Assembly: GCF_000420405.1 (NCBI RefSeq)
Contig: NZ_ATUW01000002.1
Span: 1 to 64,000 of the forward strand
DNA: 64,000 nt
DNA from: Winkia neuii subsp. neuii DSM 8576
GTDB taxonomy: Bacteria > Actinomycetota > Actinomycetes > Actinomycetales > Actinomycetaceae
Reading direction: 5' to 3'
Part shown: positions 1 through 8,471 of the stretch, in pieces
Position numbering within the stretch: position 1 is the stretch's first letter
Layout: each line of letters opens with the position of its first letter
The notes under the pieces: model-generated
Databases searched by the model: none
Seen by the model: the letters and a program-made list of their open reading frames with translations, nothing else
Told to the model about the DNA's origin: nothing
Position numbers and translations under genes: made by a program

Positions 1-20
1 CACGACCAAAGGTCCTCCTC

Positions 21-93
<73 letters not shown>

Positions 94-98
94 CTTTT

Positions 99-125
99 CC
101 CGGCCTAGGGCCGGGATATTTTTTT
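99..125 (+). terminator. Rho-independent terminator of tRNA-Lys
   Basis: CCCGGCC at 99-105 and GGCCGGG at 109-115 form a 7-bp GC stem with a 3-base loop, followed by an ATATTTTTTTA tract. It sits directly after the tRNA. Its position rules out an ATG at 86, inside the tRNA, as the start of the next gene. Confidence 0.85.
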
Positions 126-145
126 ATCTACACTGGATTGATTTT

Positions 146-610
146 GTGGCTTCACTAGAAAAACAACTCTCTGAGCTCGTGCAGAAAAGCCCTCTTTCGG
201 GCAAATGTGCCGCCGAAGCACTGCGCTTGCTGCTCGCCCTCGCCAATGCCCCTGCCCCTCTTGTAGAAATAGCCGGACCATGTTGCCCCACCCCGGAACT
301 TGTGAATTGGCTCGGCATCTCTAGGCAGGGCATACACAAGGGTGCCAAGGAGCACAGAATAGTTGCAATCCAGCTAGGACGCACCTGGTACTACCCGACT
401 TGGCAGATGCGCCCCGACCGCGCCCTGGACAAAAATGTCGCCAAAGTGCAGGCAGTTCTGCGCGAAAAGATGGGACCTATCGAGGCGGCACAGTGGTGGG
501 TTAGTGGCGATGAGGCACCTTGCAAAGCCATCTTTAATGGTCAAGCAGAGGGCGTCTTAGCTCGCGCCAGAGCGGCCCTTTCAAAAGGGGAGCCCCAGGT
601 ACAAGCCTAG
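146..610 (+). CDS. Winged-helix/antitoxin-like protein (possible MbcA/ParS-type C-terminus)
   Basis: A 154-residue protein read from the GTG at 146. The frame stays open back to an ATG at 86, but that ATG lies inside tRNA-Lys and before its terminator. Residues around 40-85 look like a small winged helix of the kind that picks a promoter or DNA site (ELVNWLGISRQGIHK, then GRTWYYPTWQ). The C-terminal 50 residues (WWVSGDEAPCKAIFNGQAEG) resemble the toxin-binding half of Xre/MbcA/ParS antitoxins, where a Trp, a Pro and a short GxxxxV segment are kept. No RES or other toxin gene lies next to it. It converges on the peroxiredoxin gene, and the two TAG stops share one CTAG. Function is unproven, and no good ribosome binding site is visible. 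Confidence 0.55.
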   Translation: MASLEKQLSELVQKSPLSGKCAAEALRLLLALANAPAPLVEIAGPCCPTPELVNWLGISRQGIHKGAKEHRIVAIQLGRTWYYPTWQMRPDRALDKNVAKVQAVLREKMGPIEAAQWWVSGDEAPCKAIFNGQAEGVLARARAALSKGEPQVQA

Positions 611-1077
611 AGCCCCAGTTCCTTGCGCAAACGGCCCACGTGCCCTTTTGCGCGCACGTTGTACATCGCCACTTTCACCTTCTGATCCTTGCCTACCACC
701 ACGGTTGAGCGAATGACTCCGCGGACCACTTTGCCGTAATTTTTCTTTTCTCCAAAAGCTCCAAACTTCTTCATTACTTCTTTGTCTGGGTCGGAGGCTA
801 GCGGGAAAGAAAGTGATTGTTTTTCGGCAAATTTGTCGAGGGCGGAGATTTTGTCTGGGCTTACGCCTACAACTTCGTATCCAGCGCCTTGCAGGGAGGC
901 GAGAGAGTCGCGAAAATCGCAAGCTTCCGTGGTGCAGCCTGGGGTGTTAGCTCGCGGGTAGAAATACACGATCACCCCATTTTCGGAGTTTTCGAGTTCA
1001 GTTTTCAGTTGGAACGTTTCCCCACCAGCGCACTCTAATGTGAAATCGGGGGCCAGTTGGCCTACTTCTAGTCGCAT
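607..1077 (-). CDS. bcp: Thioredoxin-dependent peroxiredoxin, BCP/PrxQ type
   Basis: A 156-residue peroxiredoxin that reduces hydrogen peroxide and organic hydroperoxides in the cytoplasm with thioredoxin as donor. The hallmark NTPGCTTEAC gives the peroxidatic Cys48 and a second Cys53 five residues on, the spacing of the BCP/PrxQ group. Length is normal for the family. The start chosen is the ATG at 1077, giving MRLEVGQLAPDFTL, the usual N-terminus. A longer in-frame start would run further into the upstream gene. It overlaps the 3' end of the flavin reductase-like gene by 10 bases, so the two are probably co-transcribed and translationally coupled. Confidence 0.92.
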   Translation of the reverse strand: MRLEVGQLAPDFTLECAGGETFQLKTELENSENGVIVYFYPRANTPGCTTEACDFRDSLASLQGAGYEVVGVSPDKISALDKFAEKQSLSFPLASDPDKEVMKKFGAFGEKKNYGKVVRGVIRSTVVVGKDQKVKVAMYNVRAKGHVGRLRKELGL

Positions 1078-1655
1078 GGTTTTCCTTTCTGAAAAGCGAC
1101 GGTGGCTCCCCACCAGGGGCCGCCGAGCTTTGCTAACGGAGCAAGTTTAGCGGGGTCTACTAGACCGTCACGAGCAAGTATTTCTTCAGCTATGTGTATA
1201 GCTTGAACAGTCCCAAAAGTCAGCACTGCTCCCCCAACCTGGTAGGTGCCATGCACCGTACATTCCATACTCGCTCGGACTCCCTCCAAAATTGGCGCAT
1301 TCACCGCCTGCCCCGGCTGCCAGCTGAGTCCTAGCTGAAGTGCCTCTGAAACGTCGGGGGGAAGTTCCTTAGAACTTTGCGATACCAGCTCTTTTTGGTC
1401 TGTACTAGCAAAGTTGACGGCAAAAGCGCCCTCGCGCAGAGCATTGTGGTAGGTGTCCTTCGGCCTACGCGAACTAAACTGCACGATTAGCGGCTCTGTA
1501 GAGGCCACCGAAAAGAGCGCGTAAGGAGCTAAATTTACCCCCTCGGCCTGGTTGTACGTCGATATCCAGGCTATTGGACGAGGGACAACTAGCGACATAG
1601 ACAACCTGTAGAAGTCTTTCGCCGTACACTGACTTGCCTCAAAAGTTCTATACAC
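1068..1655 (-). CDS. Flavin reductase-like (FMN-binding split barrel) protein
   Basis: A 195-residue protein of the flavin reductase-like / DIM6-NTAB family. These proteins bind FMN on a split beta-barrel, and some serve as the reductase half of monooxygenases. The visible signature is the N-terminal VVPRPIAWISTYNQAEGVNLAPYA segment (flavin phosphate contact region), followed by FAVNFAS. The GTG start is preceded by GGAAGG at 5 bases. It lies upstream of and overlaps bcp, which hints at a shared redox or oxidative-stress role. The substrate cannot be told from sequence. About 240 bases upstream, up to tRNA-Leu, hold no convincing gene. Confidence 0.8.
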   Translation of the reverse strand: MYRTFEASQCTAKDFYRLSMSLVVPRPIAWISTYNQAEGVNLAPYALFSVASTEPLIVQFSSRRPKDTYHNALREGAFAVNFASTDQKELVSQSSKELPPDVSEALQLGLSWQPGQAVNAPILEGVRASMECTVHGTYQVGGAVLTFGTVQAIHIAEEILARDGLVDPAKLAPLAKLGGPWWGATVAFQKGKPCD

Positions 1656-1827
1656 ATCTACCTTCCTACCGAGGCCAAGTTTACCTTCCAGGGCGCAAAA
1701 CGGCCCGAAGACAAACTCAAGGATTTACGAAAGAGATAGAAACACTCTTCAGTCAAGAACTAACGAATCGCCTTACCAGATATACGGCCTCTGAAGTGCG
1801 GGCTAGAAGCGCGCTATGGAGGACTTT

Positions 1828-1849
1828 TGTGTCACGCACTGTGTCACGC
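1828..1849. repeat. Tandem TGTGTCACGC pair beside tRNA-Leu
   Basis: TGTGTCACGC occurs at 1828-1837 and again at 1840-1849. A third copy is found at 44136-44145. Both loci lie 45-46 bases beyond the 3' end of a minus-strand tRNA and share the preceding ACTTTTGT. This may be a leftover of integration next to tRNA 3' ends, or a conserved trailer element. Confidence 0.55.
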
Positions 1850-1894
1850 TGTTAACCATTTTTGTATTATTGCTGGTCAGAGCGTTATTTTTGG

Positions 1895-1976
<82 letters not shown>

Positions 1977-1984
1977 AAGACCTA

Positions 1985-2037
1985 GATAACCATACCAGCG
2001 CTATGGCCCTGGAACCAAAATACAGGCAATGGTTATC
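1985..2037. repeat. 9-bp perfect inverted repeat between mnmA and tRNA-Leu
   Basis: GATAACCAT at 1985-1993 and ATGGTTATC at 2029-2037 are perfect inverted copies separated by 35 bases. The left arm overlaps the proposed tRNA-Leu -10 region. There is no T-tract on the minus strand, so it is not a standard terminator for mnmA. It may be an operator or an RNA stem. Confidence 0.4.
1989..2018 (-). promoter_or_regulatory. Putative tRNA-Leu promoter (extended -10)
   Basis: On the minus strand TGGTATGGT (1989-1997) reads as an extended -10 (TGn then TATGGT). An 18-base spacer leads back to a weak -35 TTGGTT at 2013-2018. The -10 ends 12 bases before the mature tRNA. The block GGCC(A)TAGCGCTGGTA is repeated before tRNA-Arg at identical distance, which supports a functional promoter. 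Confidence 0.5.
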
Positions 2038-2046
2038 GCCACATTC

Positions 2047-3138
2047 TTAGGCAACATTCCTCTGCTGCCTGCGAGCCTTCACAATTGTGGCTTCGGCTAC
2101 TACCTGACTGCCCCGGTAAACAACTAGCGACTGCCCCGGTGCTACAGCCCGCACAGCCTCTTCGAGCTCTGCCACAAATCCGCCCTCACAACGAGAAATT
2201 GTTGCTGGAACCTGAAGCCCGTGGGCGCGGAACTGGATCTTTGCTCCGGGCCCGTATACCTGCTCTGCCATGGATACAACATCGGTACATTCGATCTGAT
2301 CTACCGACAGCAATTCCGCTGGGCCCACCACAACCTGGTTTGACTTGGGGCGAGTTTCTAACACGTAGCGAGGGCGGCCGTCCTCAGCAGGAACGGTGAG
2401 GCCCAATCCCTTGCGCTGACCCACCGTGTAACCGTAGTAGCCTCGGTGACTGCCCAGTACTTTGCCCTCGGAATCTACTATTTGCCCTTCCTTTTCACCT
2501 AGCTTAGAAGCCAAAAAATTTCTAGTGTTTCCATCTGGGATGAAACAAATATCGTATGAGTCAGGTTTGTTAGCCATAATCAGCCCCCGCTCGGAAGCCT
2601 CGGCGCGCACTAGCGCCTTCGACGGCACGTCACCCAGCGGGAACATAACGTGGTCGAGTGCCTCCCGGCCCATAACAGCTAGCACGTAGGACTGATCCTT
2701 TTCCTCGCACTTGGCCCTATGCAGTTCAGGGCCTTGGGCCCCTTGCACCAGACGAGCATAGTGGCCGGTACACACAGCGTCGAAGCCGAGGGCAATACCG
2801 CGCTCTAGCAGTTCACGGAACTTCACAAACTCGTTGCAGCGCACACACGGGTTCGGCGTACGTCCGGCCCGGTATTCGGAAACAAAATCGCTCACTACCG
2901 TTTCTTCGAAGTCCTCGGCCAAATCCCAAATATAGAAAGGAATGGACAATTTTGCGGCCGCACGACGCGCATCGTCGGCATCCTCAATAGTGCAACAGCC
3001 GCGAGAGCCGCAGCGCGTGGCTTGGGAAGACGCAGAAAGAGCCATGTGCACAGCAGTTACCTCGTGGCCTGCCTCCACGGCACGCGCACAGGCAACCGCC
3101 GAATCGACCCCACCAGAAAGTGCAGCAAGTACCTTCAT
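2047..3138 (-). CDS. mnmA: tRNA-specific 2-thiouridylase MnmA
   Basis: A 363-residue enzyme that uses ATP to adenylate C2 of uridine 34 and inserts sulfur to make 2-thiouridine in tRNAs for Glu, Gln and Lys. The PP-loop ATP site is at residues 8-13 (SGGVDS). The nucleophile Cys98 lies in PNPCVRC with Cys101, and the catalytic Cys198 lies in SYDICFIPDG, matching the family pattern. Length is normal. Its ATG overlaps the stop of the cysteine desulfurase gene (ATGA). That makes biological sense, since the desulfurase provides the persulfide sulfur for thiolation. Confidence 0.97.
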   Translation of the reverse strand: MKVLAALSGGVDSAVACARAVEAGHEVTAVHMALSASSQATRCGSRGCCTIEDADDARRAAAKLSIPFYIWDLAEDFEETVVSDFVSEYRAGRTPNPCVRCNEFVKFRELLERGIALGFDAVCTGHYARLVQGAQGPELHRAKCEEKDQSYVLAVMGREALDHVMFPLGDVPSKALVRAEASERGLIMANKPDSYDICFIPDGNTRNFLASKLGEKEGQIVDSEGKVLGSHRGYYGYTVGQRKGLGLTVPAEDGRPRYVLETRPKSNQVVVGPAELLSVDQIECTDVVSMAEQVYGPGAKIQFRAHGLQVPATISRCEGGFVAELEEAVRAVAPGQSLVVYRGSQVVAEATIVKARRQQRNVA

Positions 3139-4277
3139 TTACGTCCTTCCAACCTTCGCGCTACTTGCACTGCCTTAGGAAAGGCAGCAATAAATGCAGC
3201 CACATCCGCCTCAGAAGTGTTCCACCCCAGTGAAACCCTGAGCGACGAGCTCGCCTCGACCTCACTGCGGCCCATCGCCTGCAATACGGAAGATGGCCTG
3301 GCCACTCCAGCTTTGCAGGCTGAACCAGCACTGACGCATATTTTGCTCTGGTCAAATCCGAAGAGCAACCCCTCTGAGGTGCATCCCTCACAAGTGAAAT
3401 TGATGATTTCACTCACGCCCTCCGCAGTAACTTCAACCCCTGGAATTTGGGCAGCAGAGCGCAGGATCTGCTCGCGAAATGCTGTGTTCCGCCGCTCTTC
3501 TTCAGTACGGCACGCAACAGTTTCCTCAAGCGCCTTCGCGAACCCCATTGCCCCTACCACATTTTGTGTCCCAGAACGGATATCGCGTTCTTGACCGCCC
3601 CCCTTGCGATCCGTGTCGAGGGGAAGGCCCTTGCGCAAAAGGAGTGCTCCAATGCCGGCCGGCCCCCCGAGCTTGTGCGAAGCTACGGACATCGCGTCTA
3701 ACCCGCTAGCAGCAAAGTCGAGCGGCAACCTCCCGGCGGCCTGGATAGCATCGGCATGGAAGAGCGGTTTTTCCGGCAACGACTCTAGCACCTGCGCCAA
3801 ATCTGCTAGAGGCTGAATCGCACCATTCTCGTTATTTACCGCCATCACCGAAACAAGAGTGGGCATGGCATTGGTCAACAGGGTTTCCGCTCTTGCCACG
3901 TCCACTACCCCGTCAGACTTCACCGGCAAAATAACCAAGTCACAACCGAGCTTGTTAGCGACATCCGCGGCGTTCTTAGCAACCGCCTCGTGCTCTACCG
4001 AACTAATTGCAATCGGGCCTTTGCCTGCCAAGCCGCGTATCGCCAAGGCATCAGCCTCAGTTCCCCCGCCGGTGAAAATCACCTCCGCCGGCTCAGCCCC
4101 TAAGTACTTCCCGATCCGTTCGCGGGCATCCTCCAGCAATTCCTTGGCTGCTCTACCCGCCACATGCAAGGCATTGGGGTTCGCAATTAGCGGCCTCGCG
4201 TAAGCCTGCACCAGCACCTCGTGCACACCTGGCCGCAGCGGTGCCGTTGCCGCGTAGTCCAAATAGACTTCGTGCAT
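3135..4277 (-). CDS. Cysteine desulfurase (NifS/IscS family)
   Basis: A 380-residue PLP-dependent enzyme converting L-cysteine to alanine and an enzyme-bound persulfide. SSVEHEAV carries the histidine that stacks on PLP, ASHKLGGPAG carries the Schiff-base lysine, and SAGSACKAGVARPS carries the mobile-loop catalytic cysteine. The full-length class I fold is intact, with the N-terminal YLDYAATAPL motif. It sits between etfA (ATGA overlap) and mnmA (ATGA overlap), so its likely main client is MnmA. A role in Fe-S assembly cannot be excluded. The symbol is left blank because iscS and nifS cannot be separated here. Confidence 0.94.
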   Translation of the reverse strand: MHEVYLDYAATAPLRPGVHEVLVQAYARPLIANPNALHVAGRAAKELLEDARERIGKYLGAEPAEVIFTGGGTEADALAIRGLAGKGPIAISSVEHEAVAKNAADVANKLGCDLVILPVKSDGVVDVARAETLLTNAMPTLVSVMAVNNENGAIQPLADLAQVLESLPEKPLFHADAIQAAGRLPLDFAASGLDAMSVASHKLGGPAGIGALLLRKGLPLDTDRKGGGQERDIRSGTQNVVGAMGFAKALEETVACRTEEERRNTAFREQILRSAAQIPGVEVTAEGVSEIINFTCEGCTSEGLLFGFDQSKICVSAGSACKAGVARPSSVLQAMGRSEVEASSSLRVSLGWNTSEADVAAFIAAFPKAVQVARRLEGRK

Positions 4278-5254
4278 CAGCGCAGATCTTCCAGAGCCTG
4301 GGGAACAATCTGGTTCATGTCACCCACTACCCCAAAATCACACATTTCAAAAATCGGCGCATCCGGGTCGTCACAAACTGCAACCACAGTTCCCGCCCCT
4401 TGGATCCCACAGGTGTGATGCACCGCCCCCGACACTCCGAGCCCGATGTACAAGGACGGAGCGATAGTCTCGCCTGTCTGTCCAATCTGAATGGCTCGGT
4501 CTACCCAACCTTCGTCAGCTGCTACGCGAGTGGCCCCAACCGCCCCGCCCAGAGCATCCGCAAGTTGGTTCACCAAGGAAAAATCGCCGTTCGTCCCGCG
4601 CCCGCCACAGACCACGACTGAAGCCTCGGTCAGCGAGGGACCTTCGCCCTCGCGCGCGTCCGAAGACACGACCCGCACTGCCGTAGAAGCCTCGCGGAAG
4701 TTCACTTCCACGTCGATGCGCTTAGCCTCCGCGGGCACCTCCACAGGCTCAGCTTCGAATGCCGACGGGCGCAGCGCGATCACCGGAGTACCGCGGCGCA
4801 CCGCAAAGATAGTTTCCCAAGCGCCCGCCAGCACAGACTTGCCAGCTACCAATTTCCCTTCGCGAACGCTGAGGCGGGTTACATCGACAGCTGAACCTGC
4901 ATCCATCAAAGTAGCTAGGTGAGACGCAACTTCGCGGCCGCGATAGTTTGACACAGTAAGTAGCGCTGCGGCCTCGGGAAGCTCGTTTATGCAGGCCGTC
5001 GCAGCATCGGCAACAACCCCAGCAACTCGGGGGCTACGCCCACCCAAATCCGGAACAAAGACATAGTCTGCGCCGTAAGCTGCAAGCCTATCGAGTTGCG
5101 GGGAAGGATTCAGAGCAACCGCGTATATCTGCCCGTCAGTCAGCTTGCGAGCCGCGGTAAGCAACTGCTCCGAAGGCGGAGTGAGCACGTACCCATTTTC
5201 TAAGTCGCCCACATGGTCGACAACTACAAGGATTGGATCTTCAAACTTCTTCAA
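4277..5254 (-). CDS. etfA: Electron transfer flavoprotein, alpha subunit
   Basis: A 325-residue FAD-binding subunit that passes electrons from acyl-CoA or other dehydrogenases to the respiratory chain as a heterodimer with EtfB. The C-terminal FAD domain is clear: GLGVSGAVHHTCGIQGAGTV, then DPDAPIFEMCDFGVVGDMNQIVPQAL. I chose the TTG at 5254 because it gives the usual short N-terminus (LKKFEDPILVVVDH), follows the etfB stop by 4 bases, and has GGAG about 8 bases upstream. The longer open frame back to 5371 overlaps etfB and looks non-coding. The partner dehydrogenase is not in the window. Confidence 0.94.
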   Translation of the reverse strand: MKKFEDPILVVVDHVGDLENGYVLTPPSEQLLTAARKLTDGQIYAVALNPSPQLDRLAAYGADYVFVPDLGGRSPRVAGVVADAATACINELPEAAALLTVSNYRGREVASHLATLMDAGSAVDVTRLSVREGKLVAGKSVLAGAWETIFAVRRGTPVIALRPSAFEAEPVEVPAEAKRIDVEVNFREASTAVRVVSSDAREGEGPSLTEASVVVCGGRGTNGDFSLVNQLADALGGAVGATRVAADEGWVDRAIQIGQTGETIAPSLYIGLGVSGAVHHTCGIQGAGTVVAVCDDPDAPIFEMCDFGVVGDMNQIVPQALEDLR

Positions 5255-5258
5255 CTTA

Positions 5259-6044
5259 CTACTCCTGCCCGCCGAAACCGGCCTCAATGAGGAACTTGGC
5301 CAACTGGTGCCCGCCCTCGCCCGCATCTGTAACAATCTGCCCCGCAGCCTTGGCGGGAGCCTGGCGCGCACGCAAAACGTTCGTACCTGCCCCAGCTATG
5401 CCGGTCCGATCGTCGCCTTCAAGCCCCAAGTCTGCAAGCTGCCAAACCTCTACCGGCTTCTTACGAGCTGCAGCCATGTCTGCAAAGTTGGGGAAACGCG
5501 GTTCATTTACCTGGTCAGTAACTGAAACTACCGCGGGCAGAGCAGCCTCCAGCACGTCCACAAAGCCGTCGGCCACCTTGCGGATACGCACGCTGGAATC
5601 ACCTATTTCGATCTCCTGTGCCAAAGTCAGCGACGGCAGCTTCAGCTGGGTGGCCAGCGCGCCCGGCAGCATAGAGGTCATCCCGTCGAGCGAAGCCATA
5701 CCAGTAAGCACCAAATCCACGCCGCCAATCTTTTCAATAGCACTGGCAAGCACCTCGGCGGTTGCCAGCGCATCCGAACCTGCCAGCGCCTCGTCAGTAA
5801 TGCGAATACCAGAATCGGCCCCAAGAGTGAGCGCCCGCACAATCGCGTCCTCGGCGTCGGCAGGGCCCATGGTCAGTGCTATTACCTCGCCCCCAAACTT
5901 CTCGACGGCCGACACGCCCGCCTCGATGGCGTTTTCGTCCAGTTCGTTTAGTACGTCATCCTCGCCCCGAACCAAAACGCCGTTTTCTAGCCTGCGGTCT
6001 GATTCCACGTCAGGCACATGTTTTACGCATACGACAATCTTCAT
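5259..6044 (-). CDS. etfB: Electron transfer flavoprotein, beta subunit
   Basis: A 261-residue subunit, opening with MKIVVCVKHVPDVESD, the canonical EtfB N-terminus. It binds AMP and forms the docking surface for partner dehydrogenases. Conserved GPADAEDAIVRALTLGAD and VLTGMASLDG segments are visible. It is the first gene of the four-gene minus operon etfB-etfA-desulfurase-mnmA. The ATG at 6044 is chosen by homology. The GGAGG before it is only one base away, so a TTG upstream (6074) might also be used. The upstream 171 bases are shared with divergent glgX. Confidence 0.94.
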   Translation of the reverse strand: MKIVVCVKHVPDVESDRRLENGVLVRGEDDVLNELDENAIEAGVSAVEKFGGEVIALTMGPADAEDAIVRALTLGADSGIRITDEALAGSDALATAEVLASAIEKIGGVDLVLTGMASLDGMTSMLPGALATQLKLPSLTLAQEIEIGDSSVRIRKVADGFVDVLEAALPAVVSVTDQVNEPRFPNFADMAAARKKPVEVWQLADLGLEGDDRTGIAGAGTNVLRARQAPAKAAGQIVTDAGEGGHQLAKFLIEAGFGGQE

Positions 6045-6176
6045 GCCTCCAGCGTGCCACAAACCAAGCCCCAATGACGATATGACTTAAGCAATTAGCC
6101 GATAACGAAATAACCTTCCAGTTCGCCTCTTAGCAGACTAGAAGAACCCAAACTGTGGCAAATCAAGCCCTCCTTA

Positions 6177-6204
6177 TTGACTTTGCACGCCCCGCTTATA
6201 TGAG
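6177..6204 (+). promoter_or_regulatory. Candidate glgX promoter
   Basis: TTGACT at 6177-6182 is followed after 16 bases by TATGAG at 6199-6204. A start about 7 bases on would leave only a few bases before the glgX ATG at 6216, which has no obvious ribosome binding site. This would suit a near-leaderless mRNA, a common arrangement in actinobacteria. The call is weak and rests on motifs only. Confidence 0.35.
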
Positions 6205-6215
6205 AACATGCAGTA

Positions 6216-8462
6216 ATGAGTAGCAACACTACAGCCGCGCCGACTTCCCCCCTGGCCCTTCCCGCCGTTAGCAATCCGCCCGCCCTCGGGGTAACCCCGG
6301 TGTCAAACGGCGTTGACATTGCCGTCGTTGCTCCCCATGCCAGCGCTGTGGAATTTTGTACTTTCGCCTCCTACGATCCAAATGCGGCTGAAACCAGGCT
6401 GCGTTTGCACGGCCCCCACGAGGGAGTATTTTCAGGCCACGTTGCGGGCATCGGCCCGGGCACCGCCTACGGATTTCGCGCCTGGGGGCCCTGGGAACCC
6501 GAAAAGGCCATGGTGTACAACCCAAACAAACTTTTGCTCGATCCGTATGCCAAAGCCATTACCGGGAAAATTGAGCTGAATTCTGCGGTTCATGCCCACC
6601 AAACCGATGCGGAACTTTACCCCCTCCAACCGCTGCGCCCGAACCCAGAAAATTCTGCCCCCTACACAGTGCGCGGCGTCATCACCGGTCCGTCATTTGA
6701 AGTGGCTGCACGTCCAGCCACCAAGTGGGAAGATACCGTAATCTACGAAGCGCACGTGCGCGGGCTCACTGAAAATCTTCCCGGTGTACCGGCACATCTG
6801 CGCGGCACCTACGCGGGCCTCGCCCACCCAGCCACTATCGGTTACTTAAAAAAACTCGGGATTACGGCCTTGGAGCTGCTACCGATCAATGCAAAATTCG
6901 ACGAACCATTCTTAGCCGAGCGTGGCTTGACGAACTATTGGGGATATTCTCCCCTGTCCTATTTCGCCCCTGAGCCCTCTCTAGCGACCGCGGCTTCGCG
7001 AGAAGCAGGCCCAGGTGCAGTTGTTGACGAAGTACGGGGCATGATCTCGATACTTCACGAGGCGGGTATAGAGGTCATTTTGGATGTGGTCTACAACCAC
7101 ACTTGCGAAGGAGGCCTGGGGGGCCAGTCCCTTTCGCTGCGCGGCCTTGACGAGGCCGAGTACTACCTTTTCGAGCATGGGGACAAGTTCTCGGACGTCA
7201 CAGGATGCGGAAATTCGTTAGATGCTTCCTCCAGCCGCGTTCAACAACTGATTTTAGATTCTCTGCGCTACTGGGTGAGTCAGATGGGGGTGGATGGTTT
7301 TCGTTTTGACCTGGCGGTGACAATCGGCCGTTTTGGCCCCCATTTTAGCCCTACGCATCCAATTTTGGCGGCGCTTGCTACCGACCCAGTCTTGGCAGGA
7401 ATCAAGATGATTGCCGAACCGTGGGACGTCGGTTACGGCGGGTGGCAAACGGGAAACTTTTTGCGTCCCTTCTCCACCTGGAACGACCGTTTTCGCGACT
7501 GCGTGCGCACATTCTGGGTTGCCGATGCCGGGGCCCAGGCGTCACGAACCTCCCGCGGTAGCGCACCTCACGACCTAGCAACCCGCCTGTCCGGTTCTGC
7601 CGACCTCTACTATCGCGACAACCCAGCCCAGAATCTAGGTACGCGCGCTTCGGTCAACTTCATTTGTGCCCACGACGGCTTCACTCTGGCGGATTTAGTT
7701 TCTTTCAACCAAAAGCACAACGAGGCAAACCTCGAAGAAAATCGCGACGGTACCGAGAATAATTTGTCGTGGAATCACGGGTTGGAAGCCCCCATCTCAC
7801 TACCTACAGCAGATATTCGCGCCAGTTCAAATGGCGGCTCCCAAGTCATCGCTTTAATGGAAGATCGCCTCAAAACAATGCGCAACTTGCTGGGCACTCT
7901 TTTCGTTTCGGCAGGGACTCCCATGTTGGTCGCCGGAGACGAGTTTGGCAGGACCCAAAAAGGAAACAACAACGCCTACTGTCAAGACAACGAAATATCG
8001 TGGCTGAACTGGGATTTAGCCTCTTGGCAGCAAGAACTCCAAGAGACAGTAACCCACCTCATTTCTTTGCGCAAAAGGTACCCTGCTATGCGCCCCGCAA
8101 GTTTCCTCACGGGCAGTAATTTAGAAGGCGACCCCATCGCCGATCTGGCCTGGTACGACCACCAGGCCCTGGCAATGACAGAACACACCTGGCATGACCC
8201 TGCTGGCAGGGCCTTTCAAATGCTGCGCTCTGGGCGCCCCTACAACAGCAACGACGTGTTGGTGTGTTTCAACGGTTTAGACCAGGACATAACCTTCACG
8301 CTACCTAACGGCAGAGGCAGCTTCTGGCGCCTGATGTGGGATTCTACGGTTTCCAAGCCACGTTCGCTGGTAGACCTAGACAACGAGGTTCCCGAGGTCG
8401 AGTCGCCCTCTGCGAAGACAGTACTTGCAAGCCTTTCAATGCAGATATATATTTCGCGCTAA
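6216..8462 (+). CDS. glgX: Glycogen debranching enzyme GlgX
   Basis: A 748-residue GH13 enzyme (isoamylase type) that hydrolyses alpha-1,6 branch points of limit dextrins. An N-terminal CBM48-like domain (about residues 20-110) precedes the barrel. Catalytic regions are visible: DVVYNHT (region I), GVDGFRFDLA (nucleophile Asp), KMIAEPWDVG (acid/base Glu) and ICAHDGFTLADLV (third carboxylate). The GYGGWQTGNF and RDNPAQNLG segments are typical of GlgX. It heads the plus-strand alpha-glucan block and is followed by trpS after 9 bases. Confidence 0.95.
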   Translation: MSSNTTAAPTSPLALPAVSNPPALGVTPVSNGVDIAVVAPHASAVEFCTFASYDPNAAETRLRLHGPHEGVFSGHVAGIGPGTAYGFRAWGPWEPEKAMVYNPNKLLLDPYAKAITGKIELNSAVHAHQTDAELYPLQPLRPNPENSAPYTVRGVITGPSFEVAARPATKWEDTVIYEAHVRGLTENLPGVPAHLRGTYAGLAHPATIGYLKKLGITALELLPINAKFDEPFLAERGLTNYWGYSPLSYFAPEPSLATAASREAGPGAVVDEVRGMISILHEAGIEVILDVVYNHTCEGGLGGQSLSLRGLDEAEYYLFEHGDKFSDVTGCGNSLDASSSRVQQLILDSLRYWVSQMGVDGFRFDLAVTIGRFGPHFSPTHPILAALATDPVLAGIKMIAEPWDVGYGGWQTGNFLRPFSTWNDRFRDCVRTFWVADAGAQASRTSRGSAPHDLATRLSGSADLYYRDNPAQNLGTRASVNFICAHDGFTLADLVSFNQKHNEANLEENRDGTENNLSWNHGLEAPISLPTADIRASSNGGSQVIALMEDRLKTMRNLLGTLFVSAGTPMLVAGDEFGRTQKGNNNAYCQDNEISWLNWDLASWQQELQETVTHLISLRKRYPAMRPASFLTGSNLEGDPIADLAWYDHQALAMTEHTWHDPAGRAFQMLRSGRPYNSNDVLVCFNGLDQDITFTLPNGRGSFWRLMWDSTVSKPRSLVDLDNEVPEVESPSAKTVLASLSMQIYISR

Positions 8463-8471
8463 AGTGGAGCC

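Noticed and set aside
1634-1855. A 73-codon open frame between the flavin reductase-like gene and tRNA-Leu
   Set aside because: It has no ribosome binding site or recognisable domain and overlaps both the flanking gene and the tRNA-linked repeats.
5233-6090. A 285-codon frame antisense to etfB
   Set aside because: Low-complexity Ser/Ala/Pro translation typical of reversed coding sequence.
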